A stretch of 64,000 nt of DNA from Drechslerella dactyloides (GCA_020064725.1 JAGTWJ010000003.1:2480001-2544000), one strand, 5' to 3'. Positions 1 to 12,001 are shown, counted from the first letter of the stretch. Notes: generated by a model from the sequence alone, not told the origin. A program made the numbers and translations.

Positions 1-180
1 AAATGGATGGCGAAACACCTAGACGAGCATCCGATGTTTGAAAGGATACCAGAGGAGGAGCAGGAGGAAGATGTCTGTGTCAAGATCATGAGGACGGATA
101 CGGAGGAAGGGAAGAAGGTGGAGCGGAACAAAGGGAGCAAGTGGGTTGCATGCTTTAGGAGAATTGAAGAGCCGATATGA
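1..180 (+). CDS. TRM8: tRNA (guanine-N7)-methyltransferase catalytic subunit, C-terminal end (partial)
   Basis: The window opens inside a coding region. Frame 1 reads 59 codons and stops at TGA 178-180. The peptide starts WMAKHLDEHPMFERI, continues through MRTDTEEGKKVERN and ends WVACFRRIEEPI. This matches the conserved C-terminus of Trm8/METTL1, the SAM-dependent enzyme that, with Trm82, makes m7G46 in tRNA. The WM..HL..HP.F and T.EG.KV.RN blocks are the recognition points, and both are seen directly. The catalytic Rossmann core lies upstream of the window, so intactness cannot be judged. The next gene lies 919 bp downstream on the same strand. Identity rests on family memory of a short segment, but the match is distinctive. 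Confidence 0.85.
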   Translation, partial: KWMAKHLDEHPMFERIPEEEQEEDVCVKIMRTDTEEGKKVERNKGSKWVACFRRIEEPI

Positions 181-1099
181 TCGTGCCGAATCCGAATGTG
201 ATCATGCTGCATGCCGCAACAGGGCAGACGACCTTGGATCTAGTTGCTAATTGCTCGACGCGGGCCCTTGCAGATGCCCTCGCTTTAGCCCAGCGTGAAG
301 CACCGAGACCGGATTATTTCCCTGTGAAAGATCCTGACTGCGGGACAGGTGTCTGGCGGAAGAGCCTCGCGTGACTATTCGACAGTTGACCAACGGGACC
401 CACATGCCACCCCCCAGCTAGCGATTTGGGGAGCTTCGAGATGCGTAGTGGCTGGGACCAATAATTATTCAGAGCTACTATCTCAAACACGTCTCACAAC
501 TGACATCGGCGCCTGGTTTACTTGCTGTTCTGCTGCATACTGCATCTCTATCACCCTCAGGATCAAGCGAACTTTGTACGCCAAGCCAGCGGAAACAAGC
601 TGCGTGTGTATGCAGCAAGGGGACCGATAGACGATGGGATGACGACATGTTCGGCCTATTGGAGAACTACGGGGGCCTCGGGAGCTTGATTGCCCCTGTA
701 TAGCAAGCTGCCTATCCGAGTACTGTACTTAGTGACGCTGTAGATAAGGACAAATCCATATGGGCATCGAGCTGACTGGTACGTCCTGAGGCTTGATGTT
801 TACGATGCGTATGATGCGGCGGACGGGCGCTGTCTGACGGGGAAAAGATGTGGCTGCCCACTGCTCACCACGAGACCACACCGACCTCGCCTCACGTTTA
901 CGCATATCCATCTCGGACCAGCGACGACGAACACTCTGCATGCTACAACTTAATACTCCGAGGCAAAGATGCGCCAGGCACTTTTACAAACTCTAGACAA
1001 CCTCAACTCGTTATCGATAACCCGCTGCGCTCATATACAGGCCCGCCACGTCCTACCCGGCACTTAATGTAGCCCGGCAGGGCAGTCGCTCCCTCGGAG
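181..1099. other. intergenic, TRM8 3' side to MDM1 promoter
   Basis: About 0.9 kb without a supportable gene. The open frames here are short and overlap on both strands without domain-like content. The segment must hold the TRM8 3' end and the promoter/leader of the downstream MDM1-like gene. I see no convincing TATA box, repeat or RNA gene. Confidence 0.5.
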
Positions 1100-4000
1100 A
1101 TGTCGACTGCCGGCAGCATTCCAGACCCTCCGCCTCCATATTCGCCTCCAGGCTCTCCGGCTCCAGATCCAGCGGCGGAAGGTCCGTCCAGCAATGCTCC
1201 CGAAGAACCGGTTCCCGAGCCTGGTCCAGTGGCGGAGCCGTTCCCCAGGCTAGACGAGATTCCATTCCCACTCAAAGTCGGTGCTGGAATTGTTCTCTTC
1301 CTCTCGATCGCGTCCCGTGTCATCCCGAATTTCAGGACGATATTCTTCACCGCGATATGGACGTCGATAATCACCCTTGTCCTCACCATTCTCGTAATTA
1401 TCGTCACTGCCCACCGACGCCGGCCGAACGAAGCCGCTACTCAACCGCTCAAGAACATCAAGCCGCTAGCGTTCACCCGCCCCGCCAGATTCCAGGCAGA
1501 GCTCGATGCAATAAAGAAAGATGAATCGTTCGTCCGAGCAGCGCTGTACCCGCCCAGCGAGAAGATATCCGATGCCGTCGGCGAAATCATCGAGCTTATC
1601 ATTCGGAGTTTCGTCTCGGAATGGTACCAGCGGATCACGCCGGACCCGGCTTTCAGCTACCAGGTTGAGAAGACACTACGCCATGCACTCTATGCGCTAT
1701 GGACACGCGCGGAGAAGCTGGACCCAGTGGAGATAGCAGTCGGGAAGGTGGTTCCTCTGTTGACGACACACTTGTCCGAGTTTGCGAGTGCGGAGAAAGT
1801 GGTCAAAGGGAAGCATCTCGACAAGGAACTGACAGAATCCGAGGAGCTGGATATGGCTGTTGCTTCGAAATACAAAGACGGGAGACTGCACGCGGCGGTG
1901 AAGGTTGGATACACGGATTCGAAAACCTTACAGCAGGATTATCTACGAAGGCTCGTTACGAAGCTCCTTCCGTTGATACTACCGGAGAAGGAGATGAAGA
2001 GCAGAGCTGTCAGCGTGCTTGTAAGGGAGATCGTGTCTTGTAGTGTATTGCTTCCGGTGGTCACGCTTATGACGGATCCTGATTTCTGGAATCGCACGAT
2101 AGAGACCCTGGTAGGACCTCCAAAATCATGCAGCAATGTTCGACCCAGGCTAACGGATGCTTATAGGGCAGGAGCGCTCTCCAAGAACGAAAGACAGTCC
2201 GCAAGCTGAGGGCTGCGCTTGAGCAGCATACTTCCCCGAAGGCCAAGCTTCATAAGCGTTTGAGTCCAAGGGCAGATGCACGAACGTTTGAACGATTTAT
2301 CCGTTCTATTCGGCATTGCAATAGTCTACCGGACGTTAGGCTCATGAGGAATGAGATTACTAACCAACTTCGAAGAGATGCTGATTTCCAAGATCAAGTA
2401 TATCTTCAACGTCTCGAGATGGCGAAGAAGCTTCTGGACCAGAAGATCGCCTACTTACAGTCCGGATCCAAAAACCCTGCCTCTGCAGGGAATCAACCGC
2501 AGTCTGGTGCTCCTAGGAACGGTTCGATTGCAGCAGAGCAGCACACGCTGGTTCAGATCCTGAAGAGTCCCTCTGGTATAACTTACTTCATGGAGTATAT
2601 GGACCGACAAAATCGCCTAAAACTTGTGCAGTTCTGGATGGTTGTTGACGGATTGCGGAACCCACTCGAAGACGATCCAGCTGAAGATGATGATTCAGTT
2701 CCGTCAGGCCTCTCTTGGGGCAGCTCGGACAGAAACGATATCGGGCAGATATATGAAGCCTACATCTCGATCCCGGAGCTTCAAATACCCGACAAATCCC
2801 GGCAGCTTGTGAGAAAGTTCTTGAAGTCTGGAAAGAGCGCAAGCAAACTCCAATACTACCAAGCAAGAGGGGCGGTTCTACGGGCCCAGACAGCTGTGTA
2901 CGAAGACATGCATGAACATGATCTGCCAGGATTTAAGACCTCGGATTTGTTCCTCAACTATTCGACCTCTGTACAAAACCGACCACATGCCCCTGGCCAC
3001 TCACCTCCAACCTCGCCTCGATCTGGGCTGCAAGTTCCTGATCCAGCTTCTGACGGCCGAAGAACCCTGACGCCGTTGCAATTCAAACCTCCAGCTGACA
3101 AGAATGATCTTCTTTCGGCCCGCAGCTCGCAAGATGAGCAACGACCCAAACTGTTCGATGATGACTGGGTCTCTAATGACTTATCGCAGTCTCGAGGGAG
3201 TCTAAAAGAGGAACTCTTCTCGGAGAGCTCTGTCCAAGAAGACTCGGTCTCGCCTTCCAACGGTGTTGTTGAGGCCATGGAGGCTGCCCTGAACGATATA
3301 TTGGGAGAACGGCCAACCTCCACCAACAGATCAATTGACGACGTAGTAACCCCTCTTACGCCTGAAAGTGGGAGGTCATCTGGGGAGATAACAAGACCGG
3401 CTTCTACGCAGCCGATATATCCCAAGAGAACCTCATCGAGAAAGGCGAACAGCCTCGCAGCGCTGGGATTGGTCAATGACGCAGCCCCTAAAGCCGTCTT
3501 CGCTGACGAAGAGATATTTGCTGAAGAGACCGCAAAGGCATTAGAGGACCAGGGCTTTTCGTCGGATCCTACCTCGGACTATGACGACGCAGAAGTGCAC
3601 GAAGCTGCTCCTGGTGACTTAGGGTTAGCCGAAGCAATATCTGAGCTCACATTATCGATCAACAAACTGTACACTCAGGATGCAGTTGTTTCGTCCATGC
3701 TGAAGAAAGCAGAGCTCACCAACAACGCTGCAGAGCTGAGGATTCTCAACAAGAGTAGGGCGAGCCTGCAGAGAGAGATACGACGGAAAGAGCTCCAACG
3801 GCAACAATATATCGTCCAGGAGAGCGACAACAGCTTATACGGTCGTGCGAACATTAGCATCAAACAGCCAATCGTAGGTAGCGATCAAGGGAAGGAATAC
3901 GCCATCTACATCATCGAAGTCTACCGGAAAGCTGGCGACCAGTTCCCGGCGGCGGAATGGGCAGTCGCACGGCGATACAGAGAATTCCTGAAGCTCTATG

Positions 4001-5051
4001 AGGACCTTCGTGCGAAATACAGCTCCGTCAAAAGCCTCGAGTTCCCGAGGAAGCACATGGTTATGAAACTGCAAAGAGACTTTCTGGATAAGCGGCGAGC
4101 GGCGCTGGAAACTTATTTACGAAGCCTCCTGCTCATACCGGATGTTTGCAGGAGTCGAGAATTTCGCTCTTTCTTATCGCAACAAAGCCTGCCGCCTATT
4201 CCTGATGCGAATGAGGTTGACAATGCAGGTGAAGCGGATTTCATATCCAAGCTTTATAACTCGATAGCTGACGGGATGGGCGATGTGATTGGTACAGTGC
4301 CAAGGTTAGAGCAACTATCCGCGGCAGCGTCGAGCCTAACTGGTTTCCCCGGTCTCACCAATCCTTCGGATCCGAAAAGCAAACTCAAGGCGCGAACGGC
4401 CGAGGGCGGTGAGATGAGCGTGGAGGACGCCGAGGCCGAGATCATTGCTTATGAGATCAAAGAAGCTGTTCCGTTTGTCAAACCTATTTGCGATCTCTTC
4501 CTTGAGGTTTTCGATTTGAACAAAGGGAGCAGTTGGTTGAAGGGTCGGGCTGTCGTCGTGGTGCTACACCAGCTGCTTGGAGGGACCATTGAAAGGTATG
4601 TGTATCTCTGCTTCGGGTCAATCATCACTACTGTTGCATATCGTGCTGACTATCTCTGTAGGAAAGTTCGCGAGCATGTCAAGAACCTGACCAACGAGGA
4701 GAGCATCGAAAGATATATTCACCTGCTGCGCGATAATCTCTGGGCAGAAAAGAAGTTTATACTCAACCGGCCTCCGCGAACGGTGAAAGAGAAGTCGCAT
4801 AGCAAGAGAGAAGCGAAGTGGATGCTCAGTACGCTTATAACAGGTAAGAACGCCATAATCTCTCTTCAACGTGAGCTACGCATGTTGACATTCGAGTAGA
4901 TATTGCGGCCAATGTTGTCGGCAGATCGAGCGCTGGCAATGCCGGCCGACGATTGTATGCAGTTTTCAACAACGAACGATTGAATTCACACATGGCGTTT
5001 TTGATAATGGATACTCTGATCGATGAATTGTTCCCAGAATTAAGGCAGTAG
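1100..5051 (+). CDS. MDM1: Mdm1/SNX13-family membrane-contact protein (PXA-RGS-PX-nexin_C)
   Basis: Four exons join in frame: 1100-2110, 2167-4595, 4662-4843 and 4900-5051, giving 1,257 aa. A Pro-rich N-terminus leads into two hydrophobic segments (about residues 60-76 and 80-103), which would anchor it in the ER. A PXA domain follows (about 150-345), then an RGS-like domain (about 465-597), a long acidic Ser-rich linker, a coiled-coil stretch, a PX domain (about 893-1015, with ARRYREF and FPRKHMV) and a C-terminal nexin_C domain ending FPELRQ. This order is that of yeast Mdm1 and animal SNX13/14/25, which tether the ER to the vacuole/lysosome and affect lipid handling. PX domains usually bind phosphoinositides. 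The intron at 4596-4661 is 66 bp with no stop, so it can be read through; removing it restores IERKVREHVKNL. Both flanking small introns are phase-consistent. Confidence 0.9.
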
Positions 5052-5438
5052 TTGGCGATAACGGGATTTTTCGTTTTTGCATTGAAATTTCGTATTCGAT
5101 GTGGTTCTTTTTGCGTTTTAGAAAGAGGTCGTATGTGGACTATTGTACTGTTAGACTGCTTTCCTGAGATGATAGTTACAGTCATCTTGCTCAGATACCC
5201 TGCCTGAATTCGCATATGTACACAATTAATTCTACAAACCGTTCGCGTCTCATGTCAAGTTTAACTGTTGTGGCCATGTCCTCGAACCCTAGACCGTCTG
5301 TGGTGCGACTTTGCCGCAGATTTGCCGCATTGCGGTACAACTCCGCAACAAAAAGCCTGCAAGCGGGATATCAAGAATACAACCGAGCAGCATTCGGCCC
5401 CGATCCCCCACCATCAGACCGGCAAGGACCCACTCGCA
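5052..5438. other. intergenic, MDM1 3' end to GCN20 leader
   Basis: A 387 bp spacer between tandem genes. An ATG at 5268 is in frame with GCN20 and would add 57 residues. That extension (Cys/His-rich, no resemblance to ABC-F N-termini) is unlikely, so I treat it as leader. Nothing else is recognised. Confidence 0.5.
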
Positions 5439-7724
5439 ATGTCCGTCGAAACACAGCTTCTGAGAGCCATTCCAGGCTTGGACAACGTCCTCACCGAATA
5501 CTGCGTCGGCTTCCTCAAGTACGCCATCAACTCCGAGATCTCCGATGCCGATGACGAGCTCCAGAATGCTGTCGCATCCGTCACCGCGATACTCCAGTCC
5601 GCTGCGATGGACACGCCGTCGGAGTCCATCACTGCAACGGTGGACTCGATGGTCAAACAGCTCATGCCGGCCGAGGGTCTGACGAAACGCTCAGCCACCG
5701 GCACAAACCGCAAGCTCGAGCAGACAATAAACATGTCTTCTCGGAGCGGCGTTTCAGGCACCATGAACCTCGTGGGCTCGATCGACCTCGAAGCCACCGC
5801 GTCGCGCAAAGTCGAATCGCGAGTGGACAAGAAGAAGCTGGAGAAGGCAGAGCGCAAGATCAAAGCCAAGCAGGACAAGAAACTGCACAAGAACGTCGAG
5901 TACGAGGCCTCCAAGCTCATCTCCACGGCCGACGACACCAAGAGCTACGAAGAGTTCTACATGCAGGTCAACCCTCTGCAGCTCGGCAGCTCATCCGCGG
6001 GCAAGAGCAAGGATATCAAGGTGGAGAACGTGGATGTCCAGATTGCCGGCAAGCGGATATTGACGGATACCACGTTGACGCTGGCGTACGGACGGCGGTA
6101 CGGTCTGGTGGGACAGAACGGTATCGGTAAATCTACGCTGCTGAGGGCGCTGAGTAGGCGCGAGCTCAATGTTCCTACGCACATCTCGATTCTACACGTG
6201 GAACAGGAAATCACAGGCGACGACACGGCAGCGCTGCAGGCGGTGCTGGATGCGGATGTGTGGAGAAAGCATCTGCTGGCAGAGCAGGATCGATTGAACG
6301 CTCTGCTTACAGAGCTGGAGAACACGCCGCTGGCACAGCAGAACCGGCCGGATGTGCAGAGCAAGGAGGAGTTGGGAAGCTTGCTGTCGGACGTGCACGA
6401 GAAGCTGGCGGAGATGGAGTCGGATAAGGCGGAATCGAGGGCTGCTAGCATTCTATTCGGTCTTGGGTTTTCGGCAGAGAAGCAGCAGTTCGCTACCAAG
6501 ACGTTCTCAGGTGGTTGGAGGATGCGGTTGGCGCTCGCGAGAGCGCTGTTTTGCAAACCGGATCTATTGCTGCTCGACGGTATGGCCGTCGTTCGTCTGG
6601 TAGACTTGAGAGAGAAACATGGCTGACTTGACTTCATTTTAGAACCGTCCAACATGTTGGACGTCCCATCGATCGTCTTCTTGTCCGAGTACCTGCAAGG
6701 ATATCCGAGCACTGTGCTCGTCGTCTCCCACGACAGGGCGTTCCTCAACGAGGTTGCGACAGATATCATCCACCAGCATTCTGAGCGGCTGGATTACTAC
6801 AAGGGCGGGAACTTTGACGCCTTTTACGCTACCAAGGAGGAGAGAAGAAAAACGGCAATCCGAGAGTATGAGAACCAGATGGCGTACAGGAAGCATCTGC
6901 AAACCTTCATCGACAAGTTTCGATACAACGCCGCGAAATCATCGGAAGCACAGTCGAGAATCAAGAAGCTGGAGAAGCTGCCGGTTCTGGAACCCCCAGA
7001 GGCGGAATATTCCGTTCACTTCGCCTTCCCGTCTGTGGAGAAGCTGTCACCGCCAATTATGCAGATGAGCGGTGTCTCCTTCGCGTACCGGCCTGGATAT
7101 CCCATCGTCTCAAACGTCGACTTGGACGTGCAGCTGGACTCACGGATTGGTATCGTAGGGCCCAACGGTGCGGGTAAGACGACGGTGCTCAAGCTCATCA
7201 CCGGCCAGTTACAACCTTCGGCTGGTATGATCAGTCGGCATGGGCGATTGCGGGTGGGCTTCTTCGCGCAGCACAATCTGGACTATCTTGACCCCAAGCT
7301 CAGTCCGCTGAGTTTCTGCGCGCGCGAGTTCCCTGGCAGGACGGACGAAGAGTACCGTCGCCACCTTGGCGCGTTTGGTATTACGGGGACGGTAGGTCTG
7401 CAGCGGATGGAGCTGCTTTCGGGTGGTCAAAAGTCGCGTGTGGCATTTGCATGCCTGGGACTGAAGAATCCGCAAGTGCTTGTGCTCGACGAACCGACCA
7501 ATCACTTGGACGTCGAGGCAATGGATGCGTTATCGGACGCGCTGAAGAACTTTGAGGGCGGCGTGCTGATGGTCAGCCACGATGTGACGATATTGCAGAA
7601 TGTGTGCACGAGCTTGTGGGTGTGCGAGGGAGGCAAGGTGGAGCATTTCGAGGGCACGGTAAAACAGTACAAGAAGAGGATTTTGGACCAGGCACGGGAG
7701 AACGGAGTTGTTCAACAGCATTAG
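5439..7724 (+). CDS. GCN20: GCN20-type ABC-F ATPase
   Basis: Two exons (5439-6579 and 6643-7724; 63 bp intron) give 740 aa, close to yeast Gcn20 (752). The start was chosen at MSVETQLLRAIPG. An N-terminal helical region of about 190 residues precedes two ABC cassettes with no membrane segments, as in ABC-F proteins. Cassette 1 has GQNGIGKST (Walker A), FSGGWRMRLALARAL (signature) and LLLLDEPSNMLD (Walker B, rebuilt across the intron). Cassette 2 has GPNGAGKTT, LLSGGQKSRVAFA and VLVLDEPTNHLD. Gcn20/ABCF3 works with Gcn1 on ribosomes to activate the kinase Gcn2 on uncharged tRNA, which raises translation of GCN4/CPC1. The CPC1-type gene lies about 36 kb away in this window. Cassette 1 has Ser where EPTN is usual, a conservative change. 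Confidence 0.95.
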
Positions 7725-8026
7725 TTATTATAGCTACAAAGGGCTTCTTTTGATGGATGCTAGCATGTATATGGACAATCAAGCGCAGCATCACGACGGT
7801 CCAAGTGGATTTCTCCCTTAGGGGCGATTGCTGTCTTGAACCATGGCAAAGTCGATATTTCTGTTGGCAGCTGCGGCGGTTCGTCTGGATTCGTCAATGT
7901 CCAAACGGACAATCCCATGTGCATGGAGTTGGAGAAGCCATGCTCACTAAAGTCGAGTTAGGCTTTGATGTATCTGATGCCGCAAAAAATCGGCTTGAAT
8001 AGTTGGTATGAGGTATCGATGCTGAC
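7725..8026. other. convergent 3' intergenic region
   Basis: About 300 bp between the GCN20 stop and the 3' end of the minus-strand gene. If the downstream intron proposed for that gene is real, its last exon (down to about 7758) lies here. Otherwise I see nothing in it. Confidence 0.4.
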
Positions 8027-8500
8027 TTACTGCTCGCAATTGTTCAGAACAACTTCTGTGATTGACTTGTTGAGAATTTCGCGGACGGTGATATCAGCTC
8101 CCTTTGAATCCCAGAGCTTGAGAAAAGTCTTGAAATTTCCCGTCGACCTCAAGTCATCCAGTAGCTGTTCGATCGAATCGAGCCTTGAAAGACGTTCTAA
8201 GATCGGTCCAAGTTCTTCGATCGGGCGAACTAGGATATCCAGGGCCGCCCATTTGCGCACGAGGTAGTCGTGTTTTTGCTGGGCCTGTAGAGCCCTGAGG
8301 CGGCGACGTTCCCTCCGGGCTGTCAGTTTCGACTGGGTAGGCTCCCCAACAGTTGTGTCACCGATCTTGGGTGCAGGATGAGCTGCCGCCGCGTTGATAG
8401 ACGACATTCCATCTGCCGCCGAATTAAGCTGTGGCGGCGATAGTGGCGGCGACGGGGATCCCATGTCCGGAGAGAGTGAAGATGTAATTGGTTGGAGCAT
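8027..8500 (-). CDS. small protein of unknown function, helical C-terminal half
   Basis: A 157-codon frame starts at ATG 8498-8500 (minus). The first 55 residues are Ser/Pro/Ala-rich and look disordered. A basic stretch (RRERRRLRALQAQQKHDYLVR) follows, then a charged, probably helical region (IEELGPILERLSRLDSIEQLLDDL and further), which gives it a real-protein look. I do not recognise the family. The 3' end is uncertain. The stop overlaps a consensus donor GTAAGT (8025-8030, minus), and a branch-like CTAAC with acceptor TTAG lies downstream. Splicing 7947-8030 would replace the last residue with about 60 more (stop near 7758). It converges on GCN20. Confidence 0.55.
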   Translation of the reverse strand: MLQPITSSLSPDMGSPSPPLSPPQLNSAADGMSSINAAAAHPAPKIGDTTVGEPTQSKLTARRERRRLRALQAQQKHDYLVRKWAALDILVRPIEELGPILERLSRLDSIEQLLDDLRSTGNFKTFLKLWDSKGADITVREILNKSITEVVLNNCEQ

Positions 8501-9096
8501 GCGAAGTGGCGCAAGCCGCCCTTCCGCTAAGAATCAGGTGGGCTGACTAAGCCGGGCAACAAGCGCCGGGCAAACACTTCTAAAGTCACGTGAACGCAAC
8601 GCAACAACGCAGCGGCCTCGACACCGGCTGACGATGCTGGAGCCTTTCTTCCTTCCCAGCTTCCGGAGCAGACGTCCGGTGAATTGGTGGCCCTCGAGAC
8701 CCGGAACGGACTCCATCCGAGGCGGTCGTCAACTATCGAGACCGCATCTCGGCGCCAGCAACCTCTTGTCCTGATATCGCAGGCCGTCGGCGGCGGCAAA
8801 TACATGCGACAGTGGGTAAAGGGGACTCCTGACCCGGCCAACGAGCCAGCCAACCAGCCAGCCAACCAGCCAGCCAGCGAGCCAGTCAGTCCCCGGCAAA
8901 GGCAAGCAAGCGATCAGCCAGCCTCTTTTGTTAATCTCGCCTTCCTTTCTTCCTCCCATCAGCCCCGTTTTCAACCTCCAATCGATCCCAATCCCCCCGA
9001 CCTACTTCTTCAGCTCCCTCGCAGCCGCCTGTCCCGCCCGTCTTGGTCCCGCATCCCCAGCCTTCTCGATCGCCGCCTTCTCCGCTTTCGAGCCAA
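8501..9096. other. divergent promoter region with AGCC/AACC minisatellite
   Basis: About 600 bp between the minus-strand gene at 8500 and the plus-strand Whi2-like gene, so likely a shared divergent promoter. It contains a degenerate AGCC-AACC tandem tract (8837-8889) followed by a pyrimidine-rich stretch (about 8940-9080), as is common in fungal leaders. Confidence 0.5.
8837..8889. repeat. degenerate (AGCC/AACC)n minisatellite
   Basis: Tetranucleotide steps AGCC, AACC and AGTC repeat for about 53 bp. It is one of several AGCC/GGCT-type tracts in intergenic DNA of this window (others near 37195-37215 and 46565-46583). Confidence 0.8.
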
Positions 9097-11105
9097 ATGA
9101 ACTCCGAGTAGCCAGCTAGTCAGCATCCTCTAGAGTCCCGTGGTGTCCTGCTCGCCGTGTCACCTGACCGACAGTGAAGCCTTGCTTGCTCTCCGGATGC
9201 CGCTCGAGATCGCGTTCTGACAGCTGCTTCCTGTGCCCTTTAAATCGAAGCCAAGGTTCGACGACGTTTCCCGAGACCGCTCGAATCTAGCGCAGACCCG
9301 TCCACGGCGTCTGTTCGGCTCCCGAAACTTGTCCTACCGCAAATCGCAGAAGGGAAACAGACATCTGCAAGGCTGACAAAGGGGAATCCTTCCATCTCGC
9401 GGCCAATCACCATCACCGACACCCCAGCACCCAAATTCTCCTGAAGCCATTCAGTCGTGTTGGAGCCGACTACGGATTCTCGACCTCCATCTCCTTTGAC
9501 CGAGTCTTTACCTCCCAATTTTGATCAGAACCCGGACTATTCCTCCGCCTTGAGTTCAACGTCGTCTTCCCCCCCAGGCCTCCCCTTCTACTCTCCGTTC
9601 GTCGACTCCCCACCTTCATCCGGGCCGCCAGTCAGGGGACTTGGAGAGATCATCCACCAGGAACACAACCCTGCCGAAGACAAGCCCGACCAGCCGGCGC
9701 TAGCTCCCGGTCCTTCTTTCGAATCCCCCGTCGACAACAAAGGGAAAGAGACTTCAGGCCCGTCCTCACAGCCTCTCCAAGCCGGCTCATCTTCAAAGGA
9801 CGACAGAGAGCCGCCCCCGCCTTATACCGAGTCTTCTAGTCCGCTCGAGTCGTTCACTTTCTGTATGGCTGCGTCTGTGATAACACAGGTCTCGCAGACC
9901 GGCCCACCGGTTGCCAATTTGGCAGGTATGGACAAAGACTCGGCTCTTGAAGCGACCATCTACGGGTGCTGATGTTCGATTGCTGGTATATTAGATGCGC
10001 CGGATGAGAATCTCACCTTGGACCTTCGGTACGTCGCAGCTCTGCCTCGGCCTCCTGCATATCATATCGCACGTAACCGACTCGCTAACGGCAATTTGCT
10101 CTACAGTGGGACCCAATTCGTCATATCCAGAGATGAACTCTTAACTTTACCGGAATTCGTCTTGCTCTCCTTGTTCCCTAATGGGCTCTTCCCGGACGGG
10201 CAATTCCGCGAGGACGACATCTACTCGGTTGATGTAAGGCACCATTCACACCCACGATCAATCGAACGGTCTGTTGACTGCTATTTCTAGTTCGACCCTG
10301 CGTGTCTGCAGTACATGCTCGAGTTTTTCCGAAGAGTTGGTTCAACGATACCCCAGTCACACGAGGATGAAGACACGGACCACGAAGCTTCGCCGCCCAA
10401 CAGTCCCTCGAACCTCCTGCAAGATCGCGCTGGTATAATAGTGTTACGCGAAGATCTTGACTTCTACGTGATTCCGCCCAAGGCAGACATTTCCCAATCA
10501 CAGATGTTGGAGGTGAAGAGGGAATGTGCAAGAGTCTTGCTCTCCTACGATGGCATCTTCTCTGGACTCCGGAGAACGGATGAGACTGGGACCACCGAAC
10601 AGCATCTTATCGAAATGTTGACCGCAGGGTGAGTCTCGAGACTGCCACCAAAAGGAATTTTATCAACAGTCATTGATTTCTTCGATAGTGGATTCAACGC
10701 AGACGACAGATGGGGCCATCGCGCGCGGGAACCAAACAAGGCTGTGATCTGTTCCCTCGCTCTGGCTCGATTACGCACAGACATGCGCGCCGGTGAAAAC
10801 AACCAAAACACGGTTGGCATGGCCCAGAAGCTGCTGCTGTTCTGGCGAAAACCTGCTGTAAGTTGCAACTGCTCGTTCAAACTGCGCTCGAGTCGGGTCG
10901 CTAACGAAGTTATAGAGGCGATGTTGGTGGGAAGGAATGGATGTTCCAGACGTACCCGGTGTCGACGGCAAGCTCAAAGTATGGATTCGGCGCGTCTGGA
11001 CTTTGGAAATGGTAAGCACGAACGCAACCCGCTTTCTCTCTGTGATAATGAATTTGTACACGTGCTAACATTACCTCTTAACAGAGCGTCATTGGCCTGC
11101 GCTAG
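9097..11105 (+). CDS. Whi2-like BTB/POZ stress-response protein
   Basis: Eight exons are proposed: 9097-9107, 9447-9925, 9995-10028, 10107-10233, 10291-10628, 10689-10857, 10916-11011 and 11085-11105 (424 aa). After a Pro/Ser-rich N-terminus, a BTB-like domain (about 168-235) reads LTLDLRGTQFVISRDELLTLPE, then LLSLFPNGLF and FDPACLQYMLEFFRRV. This is the pattern of Whi2 and its filamentous-fungal homologues. Yeast Whi2 acts with the Psr1/Psr2 phosphatases in general stress response and nutrient/TORC1 signalling. Later exons carry GMAQKLLLFWRKPARRCWWEG and end SVIGLR. The internal splice sites are all phase-consistent. The start is the weak point: the main exon has no ATG before the BTB region, and the best solution I found is an 11-nt coding first exon (Met-Asn-Ser) joined over a 339 bp intron with a poor donor (GTAGCC). 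Confidence 0.8.
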
Positions 11106-12001
11106 AAAATATCACTATCAGCGCATTAGGCTCTTTATCATCTGGAGCAGTTTCCTTTCTTCGCCTTTATGAATTCAAGTTCACAGCGATCTGCTAGCGG
11201 TGTGCCATTCCCTGCCGTTTCTCGTAGCTTGGCCGATTCCGACGCGGACATGTCACAAACATATATAGACATTAGGCCCGGCACGATCAAAGATGCAGCG
11301 TCTATAGACAGAAAACCTTGATTAGCTTGATGAAGCCTTCCGCTGCCATTACTCGACCGGTCCTTTCCCTTTCGTCTTCAGCTCCAACGAGAGCTGACCG
11401 TCCTCCCTCATTTCCTTATTTGCTTCCCTGTCATTGTCTCCTATACAAAGCTTTTGGTAATAATCCCACCTTTCTGAGTTGAGCAGTCGATTTAATGTAT
11501 TTATTAACCTCTGATTTTACTACCACCGCCGCCATCACCACGGACCCCTACCACAGCCACCACCTTCATAAGCCCCCTTTTTCTAATCTTTGTTGATAGC
11601 CAGTACAGTGAAGTTACAGCGTGTTTCTTTGTTGTTGTGCTCTTCGAGGAGGACAAAACATACCATGTACTATTTGGAGCAGATGAAGTGAGTTCTTTTT
11701 CTTCTTCCCGTGCCTTCGTCTTCGATTCGTCTGCTATAAGAGGTGTACAAATTGCGAACTGTGCGTATGTAACCGCTCTATATATACAAGTTATTCGTAT
11801 GTACAATCCGAGCATGCTTTCACTCGGCATCGGTGTCATGCGTGACATGTATCCCGACGGCTCCAGGCAGGACTGATACACCGGCGGCATTTCGGACTCG
11901 TAGCGACGCCATATGCATGGATAGGCTTTTTTCTCGCCGCACCGGGTCTATCAACTATAATGCGACTGATGCTCACGACGAGAGACTGAACATTCCAGCC
12001 C
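11106..12001. other. convergent intergenic region
   Basis: About 0.9 kb between the 3' ends of the Whi2-like gene and a minus-strand gene. It is T-rich at 11340-11520 and otherwise plain. Only short ORFs are present and I see no RNA gene. Confidence 0.5.

Noticed and set aside
5268..5438. 57-residue N-terminal extension of GCN20
   Set aside because: In frame and ATG-started but unlike GCN20 N-termini; MSVETQLLRAIPG is the natural start.
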